10,357 nt of DNA from Acidisarcina sp. (GTDB lineage Bacteria > Acidobacteriota > Blastocatellia > Pyrinomonadales > Pyrinomonadaceae). The DNA is taken from assembly GCA_021155145.1 (NCBI GenBank), contig JAJNPX010000241.1:1-10357 (forward strand), read 5' to 3'. The position numbers and the translations under genes were made by a program. Below, piece by piece: positions 5,076-10,357 of this stretch (its first letter is position 1; every line of letters starts with the position of its first letter). The notes beneath the pieces are model-generated. The model made no database searches and was not told the DNA's origin. It was given only the letters and a program-made list of their open reading frames with translations.

Positions 5076-7010
5076 ATGTGCGGAATTGCCGGTTTAATTG
5101 CACCTGAACCCGAGAAATGCATCGCGGCGATGCTCGCGTCGATCGAACATCGCGGCCGTGATGACGAGGGCGTGTTCATGTCGGACGTTTTCGGCGAAGT
5201 GGAGTTGAAAGCGTGCCTTGGCCATCGCCGCCTGTCGATCATAGATACTTCGGCGGCAGGCCATCAACCCTTTCTAACCGATGACGGCCGCTATGCGATC
5301 ACCTATAACGGCGAGCTATATAACTATCGTGACGTCCGTGAGAGCCTTGAAGCAAAGGGCGAGAGATTTCGAACCGCCACAGACACCGAGGTGCTTCTCA
5401 AGGCATACCGCACATGGGGCGCCGATTGCCTGCAGAGATTTAATGGGATGTTCGCATTCGCCATATGGGATGATAGCGAAAAGTCGCTGTTTGCCGCCCG
5501 TGACCGCGTGGGGTTGAAACCGTTTCACTACGCGTCGCTCAATAACGCATTCATTTTTGGGTCCGAGATCAAGGCGATCCTGGCCTCGGGGCTCGTCGAA
5601 CCAAAACCCTCTCCTCAAGGCTTGGACCAATTTCTAACATTCCTGTGGCCCGTCCCTCCGAATACGATGTTTTCGGGTATCTACCAACTGCTGCCCGGGC
5701 ACTTCCTCACCTGGAAGAAGGGCGTCGTAAACACTTCTGAATACTGGGATCTTGACTTTTCCGCGGAAGAGAGCGGCGGTGCGGAAGCAGAATGGGCTCG
5801 ACGGGTCGCGGCTACGCTTGAACGGGTCACCCGAATGGAAATGGTCTCCGACGTCCCGCTCGGCGCTTTCCTTTCCGGCGGTATCGATTCGACCTCGATA
5901 GTCGCTTTTATGGGAAAGAATTCTCGCGAAAAGATCGCAACATTCACAACGGGCATCTCTGCCGAGGACCTTGATCTCGACATCATCCCCGACGACATCG
6001 AGTGGGCGCGTCGGGCGGCCGAGGTCCTGCCCGTCGACTACCATGAAACCATCCTCAAACCCGAGATCACTGAGCTTTTGCCCCATCTGATCCGACATCA
6101 GGAAGCTCCGGTCATCGATATGGCGATACCGTCTTACCTGATCTCAAAACAGGCGCGCGAAACGCATAGGGTGATGCTGTCCGGAATGGGCGGCGACGAG
6201 ATCTTTGCCGGCTACCCTCGTCATATGGCGATGCAGATAGCGGGGGCGACCGATATCGTCCCTTCCGCCGTGCGAAAGCCGCTAATGAGAACGGTAGAGA
6301 ACAGTCTCTACGGCGGCGTCAAGGGCCGCTTCACCGCCCCTCTAAGAAATGCGAAAAAATTTGCAAAGAGTGCGGGTCTGGATTTTGAAGATCGATATCT
6401 CGGGTTTGGGACCTACTTTACAAGGGAGATGAAGGATCGTCTATTATCAGAGCCTTCGGACGAAAGCGACCCGTATGAGTATCATCGTAAATGTTTCGAG
6501 CGATGCCGGGAGGCCAGCCCGCTTAACCGGCTGCTTTATGTAGATTTTAAGACGTTCATGCCGGCACTTAATTTGGACACGACCGACCGTACATCGATGG
6601 CGGCAAACCTGGAGGTGCGGGCCCCGTTCCTGAATAGGGAGCTTGTCGAATTGTCCGCACGGATACCCTCGAAGCTCAAGTTAAAAGGGCTCAAGCGAAA
6701 GTATATATTTAAGAAGGCGATGGAAAACATCTTGCCGAAAGACCTCATTTGGAGAAAGAAAGCCGGCTTTGGAGCCCCGATCCGCTCCTGGATACGCGGC
6801 GATCTGAAACCGATGATCGCCGAACACCTTTCCGAAAGGTCGGTCAAGGATAGAGGGCTGTTCAACTATGGCGAGATCAAACGGCTGATCGACGCCAACG
6901 ATTCGGGTCGCGAGGATCTTTCCTTGCAGATCTTTCAGATCCTGGGACTTGAGATCTGGTACCGCGAGTTTATCGACAGCAAGAGGTCAGTCACGACCAC
7001 GGGAAGGTAA
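5076..7010 (+). CDS. asnB: AsnB-type glutamine-hydrolysing amidotransferase (asparagine synthase family)
   Basis: 644-residue cytosolic enzyme with two domains. The N-terminal glutaminase has the catalytic Cys2 right after the start Met (MCGIAGL), HRGRDDEG (25-32), LGHRRLSIID (48-57), YNGELYNY (77-84) and ARDRVGLKPFHY (141-152). The ATP-pyrophosphatase/synthetase domain starts near 235, with the P-loop LSGGIDST (266-273), LSGMGGDEIFAGY (368-380) and a late VRAPFLNRELVE plus KKAGFGAPIRSW. Ammonia released from glutamine is used on an adenylated carboxylate. Relatives inside glycan clusters often amidate sugar acids or attached amino acids rather than make free asparagine; context favours this, but the substrate is not readable. 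An acidic insert, DLDLDIIPDD (298-307), occurs after the P-loop region. The usual RGPDD motif here has Arg28 for Pro. Start Met is fixed by Cys2. No good Shine-Dalgarno. The aminotransferase gene follows after 11 bp. Confidence 0.9.
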   Translation: MCGIAGLIAPEPEKCIAAMLASIEHRGRDDEGVFMSDVFGEVELKACLGHRRLSIIDTSAAGHQPFLTDDGRYAITYNGELYNYRDVRESLEAKGERFRTATDTEVLLKAYRTWGADCLQRFNGMFAFAIWDDSEKSLFAARDRVGLKPFHYASLNNAFIFGSEIKAILASGLVEPKPSPQGLDQFLTFLWPVPPNTMFSGIYQLLPGHFLTWKKGVVNTSEYWDLDFSAEESGGAEAEWARRVAATLERVTRMEMVSDVPLGAFLSGGIDSTSIVAFMGKNSREKIATFTTGISAEDLDLDIIPDDIEWARRAAEVLPVDYHETILKPEITELLPHLIRHQEAPVIDMAIPSYLISKQARETHRVMLSGMGGDEIFAGYPRHMAMQIAGATDIVPSAVRKPLMRTVENSLYGGVKGRFTAPLRNAKKFAKSAGLDFEDRYLGFGTYFTREMKDRLLSEPSDESDPYEYHRKCFERCREASPLNRLLYVDFKTFMPALNLDTTDRTSMAANLEVRAPFLNRELVELSARIPSKLKLKGLKRKYIFKKAMENILPKDLIWRKKAGFGAPIRSWIRGDLKPMIAEHLSERSVKDRGLFNYGEIKRLIDANDSGREDLSLQIFQILGLEIWYREFIDSKRSVTTTGR

Positions 7011-7021
7011 TAGAGATAAAG

Positions 7022-8155
7022 ATGAGATCCAAAGAAGCCGAGTACAGGATGAAAGTGCCATTTGTTGACCTGAGAACGCAATACGATTCCTTCAGGCCTT
7101 CGGTCGACGAAGCGATCCAAAATGTCCTGAACGAAACAGCGTTCATCAGCGGAAAGTACGCCTCCGAGTTTGAGCGATCGTTTGCCGAGTACATTGGCGT
7201 GCGACACTGCATCGCGGTAGCGAATGGGACCGACGCAATTGAAATTGGCCTGCAAGCGATAGGGATCAAGCCCGGAGATGAGGTTCTGGTGCCGGCGAAC
7301 ACATGGATCTCGACGGCCGAGGCGGTAACCTCGGTGGGAGCCGTTCCGGTATTCGTCGATATCGACCCTGCCACCTACAATATCGACCCCGAAGCCATCT
7401 CATCCAAATTGACGCCGAAAACTGCCGCGATCATTCCTGTTCATCTTTACGGATTGCCGGCAGACATGGACGCCATCGTCGCGATCGCCCGGGAAAATGG
7501 CCTGAAGATACTCGAGGATTGCGCCCAGGCCCACGGAGCTAAATACAAGGGTAAGGTTGTAGGGAATTTTGGCGATGTCGCAACATTCAGCTTTTACCCA
7601 AGCAAGAATCTTGGTGCTTTTGGAGATGCAGGCGGCATCGTGACCAAAGACGAGGCGACCGCCGCCGCCGCAAGGCTGATAGCCAACCATGGACAGAGCG
7701 GCAAGAATGTACATACTATCGAGGGGCGGAATAGCCGCATGGACGGCATCCAGGCCGCCGTCCTATCTATAAAGCTTCCGTTATTGGACGGATGGATAGC
7801 CGCTCGCCGCCGAAACGCCGCCACTTATGGCCGATTGCTCCGAGATCTCCCCGTCGGGCTGCCCGCCGAGCCCGAGGGCAGCACGCATACCTATCACCTT
7901 TACGTCGTGCAGGTCGATGAACGGGACCGAGTGCAGGCCGAACTATCAAATGCGGGAATCGAGACCGGAATTCATTACCCCACTTCGCTTCCTTTTATGA
8001 AGGCCTATTCGAGATTTGGCCATCGGCCCGAGGACTTTCCCGTTTCGTTCGAGCAAATGGGAAGGATCATTTCGCTGCCGATGTACCCAGAGTTGACCGA
8101 GGAGATGATCGAATATGTCTGCCGCTCGATCGCAGTCGCCGTCGCCGTCGCGTAG
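7022..8155 (+). CDS. DegT/DnrJ/EryC1/StrS family nucleotide-sugar aminotransferase
   Basis: PLP-dependent fold-type I enzyme that converts a keto group on a nucleotide-linked sugar to an amine, usually with glutamate as donor, in the cytosol. The 377-residue product shows VPFVDLRTQY (12-21), VANGTDAIEIGL with the phosphate-binding Gly-Thr (67-78), PANTWISTAEAV (91-102), EDCAQAHGA (165-173) with the PLP-contacting Asp166, and SFYPSKNLGAFGDAG (190-204) whose Lys195 should form the Schiff base. GIHYPTSLPFMKAY near the C-terminus is standard. The sugar position aminated (C3 or C4) cannot be told by eye; the GIHYP form and general look resemble QdtB/FdtB/WbpE-type enzymes. Start 7022 keeps an 11-bp gap to asnB, but ATG 7049, which begins directly at MKVPFVDL, is a real alternative (368 residues). 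A hexanucleotide repeat ends the gene. Confidence 0.92.
   Translation: MRSKEAEYRMKVPFVDLRTQYDSFRPSVDEAIQNVLNETAFISGKYASEFERSFAEYIGVRHCIAVANGTDAIEIGLQAIGIKPGDEVLVPANTWISTAEAVTSVGAVPVFVDIDPATYNIDPEAISSKLTPKTAAIIPVHLYGLPADMDAIVAIARENGLKILEDCAQAHGAKYKGKVVGNFGDVATFSFYPSKNLGAFGDAGGIVTKDEATAAAARLIANHGQSGKNVHTIEGRNSRMDGIQAAVLSIKLPLLDGWIAARRRNAATYGRLLRDLPVGLPAEPEGSTHTYHLYVVQVDERDRVQAELSNAGIETGIHYPTSLPFMKAYSRFGHRPEDFPVSFEQMGRIISLPMYPELTEEMIEYVCRSIAVAVAVA
8132..8152 (+). repeat. Short GCVGTC hexanucleotide repeat at the 3' end of the aminotransferase gene
   Basis: GCAGTC, GCCGTC, GCCGTC and GCG in tandem encode the terminal AVAVAVA, just before the TAG at 8153-8155. Length change by slippage would add or remove Ala-Val pairs without shifting frame. 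Confidence 0.5.
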
Positions 8156-8167
8156 CTGATCATCCAA

Positions 8168-9274
8168 ATGGGGAAAGAACCAAAACCCGACAAGCCTTCG
8201 ATCTGGATCGATCTGGATAACTCGCCGCACGTCCCTTTATTCGTCCCTTTGATCGAACATTATCGGCAAAGCGGCGTCGAGGTTATCCTAACAGCGCGTG
8301 ACCACGCTCAAACTGTCGGCCTGCTCGAACTGGCAAAACTTTCTGGTACCTATACCAAGATCGGGCGACATGCCGGTGCTGGAGCGGCGAGGAAGATCTT
8401 TGGGTTATTCGAAAGGACATTTCAGCTCGTCAGATTCATTCGCGGGTGTGCTCGGCCGTCTGTCGCGTTAAGTCACGGATCGAGGGCGATGGTCCTCGCC
8501 GCAAAACTCCTGGGAATTCCGGTCGTTACGATGTACGACTATGAATTTACCGAAACGCGCATATTCAATCGATTTTCCGACCGGGTATTGGTGCCGGATG
8601 CGATCGAAGATCGGGTACTGGATACGATAGGACTTTCAGCGGCAAAGACATACAAATATCGCGGGCTGAAAGAGGAGTTGTATATTCGCGGTTTTGAACC
8701 CAAGAATGGATTTGCCGACGAATTGGCGGAAAAGATCGAGCAGGCCATCCCGTTGGAAAAGGTGATCGTCGTTGTCCGCCCGCCGGCAACCTCGGCTAAC
8801 TATCACGTGGCCGAAAGCGATCTGATATTTGAATCGCTGCTCGAACTACTTTCAGCCAGGGACGATGTATTTGCGATCGTTTCGCCCCGCACGAAACAGC
8901 AGCAAGATGCCATTGAGGCAAAGATCGGCGCGGACAATACCGTGATACTCGCTTCGCCGGTAAACGGCCTCGATCTGCTGAATTTTGCAGATATGGTCGT
9001 CTCCGGCGGCGGAACCATGAACCGCGAGGCAGCCCTGCTGGGTGTGCCGGTGTTCAGCATCTTTCAGGGCGAACAGGGCTCGCTCGACCGACGCATGGAG
9101 GCGAGCGGCGACATCACATTCATACGTTCACCCGAAGACCTGAAAAAGGTCGCATTTCTCAAGCGCGACCGCACGGTCGGCGGAAATGGCCCGGGCAACA
9201 TCGATGACCGGGTTGAAGTGTTTGTAAGGAAGCATATAGACTCGTACTTGTTTACAGGGAAGACCGATACTTAA
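8168..9274 (+). CDS. DUF354 family protein (GT-B-like fold), glycan cluster member
   Basis: 368-residue soluble protein matching DUF354, a family with a predicted GT-B fold related to UDP-GlcNAc 2-epimerases and some glycosyltransferases; the reaction is unknown to me. Family features: SIWIDLDNSPHVPLFVPLI (11-29) with the Asp-Asn-Ser-Pro-His start, ARDHAQTVGLLEL (43-55), SHGSRAMVLAAKLLGIPVV (about 102-120) followed by YDYE, KYRGLKEELYIRGF, and the C-terminal SGGGTMNREAALLGVP (279-294), where the glycine-rich loop and Glu287 would contact a nucleotide. The downstream FSIFQGEQGSLDRRM is also typical. There is no signal peptide or membrane segment. It begins 12 bp after the aminotransferase and ends one base before the phosphotransferase start, so it is firmly inside the operon. 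An epimerase or glycosyltransferase role is inferred from fold and context. Confidence 0.85.
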   Translation: MGKEPKPDKPSIWIDLDNSPHVPLFVPLIEHYRQSGVEVILTARDHAQTVGLLELAKLSGTYTKIGRHAGAGAARKIFGLFERTFQLVRFIRGCARPSVALSHGSRAMVLAAKLLGIPVVTMYDYEFTETRIFNRFSDRVLVPDAIEDRVLDTIGLSAAKTYKYRGLKEELYIRGFEPKNGFADELAEKIEQAIPLEKVIVVVRPPATSANYHVAESDLIFESLLELLSARDDVFAIVSPRTKQQQDAIEAKIGADNTVILASPVNGLDLLNFADMVVSGGGTMNREAALLGVPVFSIFQGEQGSLDRRMEASGDITFIRSPEDLKKVAFLKRDRTVGGNGPGNIDDRVEVFVRKHIDSYLFTGKTDT

Positions 9275-9275
9275 G

Positions 9276-10357
9276 ATGTTTCACAAATACCCGACGTATA
9301 AGTTCATCTTAGCCGGCTGTGACCTTATTATTCTGATTTCCGCTTGGGTCGCGGCGATCCTCATCCGGTTCTCTGACCGTCCAGTCCCGGATCTCTTGTC
9401 TCATCCTTACGCCGGGCTGCAAGCCGTCTTTATCCTTGTCTATTCACTGGTATGGATAGTTGTTTTCCAGCACTTTCATCTCTATAAGCTCAACCTGTTC
9501 CTTTCTGTCGCGGATCAGATAACGGCCTTGGTCAAATCGCTTATCTATGGGATCGTCGGGCTCGTAGTGCTTTCGTTCTTTATCAAGGGGATGGATTGGA
9601 TCGATTCCCGGGCCGCACTCGCCCTTTTTGTCGTGATCGCGGTCGTTTCGATCGGCCTGTTTCGAACGCTGGTCTTCCGGAGGCTCTTCATTTGGGCATC
9701 TCAAAAAAAAATTCTTCTCAACAAGGTGCTGATCGTCGGCAGCGATCAACACGCACAGATGGTAGCGGCCCAGATCGCGTTCGATGACAGCCACGGCCTC
9801 GAGGTCGCCGGCTTTATCGACGATGACCGAAACAAGGGTGAGCGGATCTTCGAAGACCTGCACGTCGTGGGCTCCGTCGAAGATATCGACCGACTTGTCG
9901 AAGAGGATGGGATCGAAGAGATCATCATCGCTAAAAGCGACGTCACGCACGATGGGTTGCTTTCGCTCATTGACCGCGTAAAAGCGAGCAGAGCGAGTGT
10001 ACGGCTGGTCTCGGAGCTGTACAACATAGTCGGTGAGAAGGTCTTGCTCGAAGAGTACATCGGTGTGCCGATCGTTCGGATGCCCCAGAATTACGAGAGT
10101 GTCCTGTTCTCTGTCTATAAGCGGGTGCTCGACGTCGTGTTGTCTGTTCTGGCACTCGTTATCCTCTCGATCCCGCTTCTTGTGATCGCACTGCTTATCA
10201 AATTCTCGTCAAACGGGCCTATCCTCTACAAGCACACGCGGATCGGGAAAGGCGGCCGTCCGTTCGACTTTTATAAATTCCGCACAATGTATGTGGGAAA
10301 CGACGATACGGCCCATCGCGAGTTCGTCGACAGACTTATCCAGGAATCGCCCGAGAC
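9276..10357 (+). CDS. Polyprenyl-phosphate sugar-1-phosphate transferase (WcaJ/WbaP-like), 3' end outside window
   Basis: Integral inner-membrane enzyme that moves a hexose-1-phosphate from a UDP-sugar to undecaprenyl phosphate, the first membrane step of exopolysaccharide or O-antigen repeat synthesis. 360 residues are visible with no stop; full proteins of this type are usually about 460-500. Four N-terminal membrane helices lie near 10-31, 47-66, 86-104 and 113-131. A Rossmann-like CoA-binding domain follows (KVLIVGSDQ at 150-158, VAGFIDDD at 177-184). The catalytic domain opens with YKRVLDVVLSVLAL (281-294) and a membrane-embedded helix (about 285-309), then NGPILYKHTRIGKGGRPFDF (313-332) and YKFRTM (333-338), the conserved active-site stretch; the rest of the catalytic domain is cut off. 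ATG 9276 lies one base after the DUF354 stop and matches the family N-terminus. An A9 run at codons 143-146 is unusual. Confidence 0.93.
   Translation, partial: MFHKYPTYKFILAGCDLIILISAWVAAILIRFSDRPVPDLLSHPYAGLQAVFILVYSLVWIVVFQHFHLYKLNLFLSVADQITALVKSLIYGIVGLVVLSFFIKGMDWIDSRAALALFVVIAVVSIGLFRTLVFRRLFIWASQKKILLNKVLIVGSDQHAQMVAAQIAFDDSHGLEVAGFIDDDRNKGERIFEDLHVVGSVEDIDRLVEEDGIEEIIIAKSDVTHDGLLSLIDRVKASRASVRLVSELYNIVGEKVLLEEYIGVPIVRMPQNYESVLFSVYKRVLDVVLSVLALVILSIPLLVIALLIKFSSNGPILYKHTRIGKGGRPFDFYKFRTMYVGNDDTAHREFVDRLIQESPE
9703..9711 (+). repeat. A9 homopolymer inside the phosphotransferase gene
   Basis: Nine consecutive A residues read as CAA AAA AAA ATT (Gln143-Lys-Lys-Ile146), between the membrane domain and the Rossmann-like domain. 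Losing one A gives a TGA within about seven codons; gaining one A leads to a TGA at 9785-9787. Both remove the catalytic domain. It is the longest homopolymer I noticed in this GC-rich window. Confidence 0.6.

Noticed and set aside
5634..6098. 154-codon antisense open frame inside asnB
   Set aside because: It covers the AsnB P-loop region and shows no motif; a shadow of biased codon use.

Overview
The window reads as bacterial chromosome with dense, mostly short-spaced genes and no mobile element, rRNA, tRNA or CRISPR array that I can see. The gene mix suggests an Acidobacteriota-type genome, perhaps Blastocatellia. That mix is a SufU-type Fe-S scaffold, a group III truncated hemoglobin, a cysteine-containing GrdB/PrdB relative, a VpsJ-like toroid protein, a DUF354 protein and a polyprenyl glycosylphosphotransferase, in GC-rich DNA with few Shine-Dalgarno sequences. 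This is inference from gene content, not a proven assignment.

Left part (1-2112, plus strand): the C-terminal third of formate-tetrahydrofolate ligase (fhs), then sufU and a translationally overlapping group III truncated hemoglobin, then a DUF2585 membrane protein. A strong 13-pair hairpin lies across the sufU start codon with an AT-rich -10-like hexamer in its loop. This is the best regulatory candidate in the window.

Middle (2131-3458, minus strand): a two-gene unit of a DUF4149 membrane protein followed 5 bp later by a protein of the glycine/sarcosine/betaine/D-proline reductase component B family. It converges on the DUF2585 gene. A 138-bp divergent intergenic region (3459-3596) holds a plausible minus-strand promoter, two TTCG/CGAA-type inverted repeats and a weaker plus-strand promoter.

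Right part (3597-10357, plus strand): a run of genes that looks like the start of an exopolysaccharide or surface-glycan cluster. In order these are an 83-residue stand-alone histidine-kinase dimerization/phosphoacceptor domain, a VpsJ-like alpha/alpha-toroid protein that overlaps it by 8 bp, an AsnB-type glutamine amidotransferase, a DegT/DnrJ/EryC1/StrS sugar aminotransferase, a DUF354 GT-B-like protein, and a membrane polyprenyl-phosphate sugar phosphotransferase that runs off the right edge. A coherent reading is that the aminotransferase makes an amino sugar, AsnB amidates a carboxyl group (for example on a uronic acid or amino-acid substituent), the phosphotransferase loads the first sugar on undecaprenyl phosphate, and the VpsJ-like and DUF354 proteins do undefined assembly or modification steps. 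The lone phosphoacceptor domain may tie the operon to a phosphorelay. An A9 homopolymer in the phosphotransferase gene could make expression slippage-prone.
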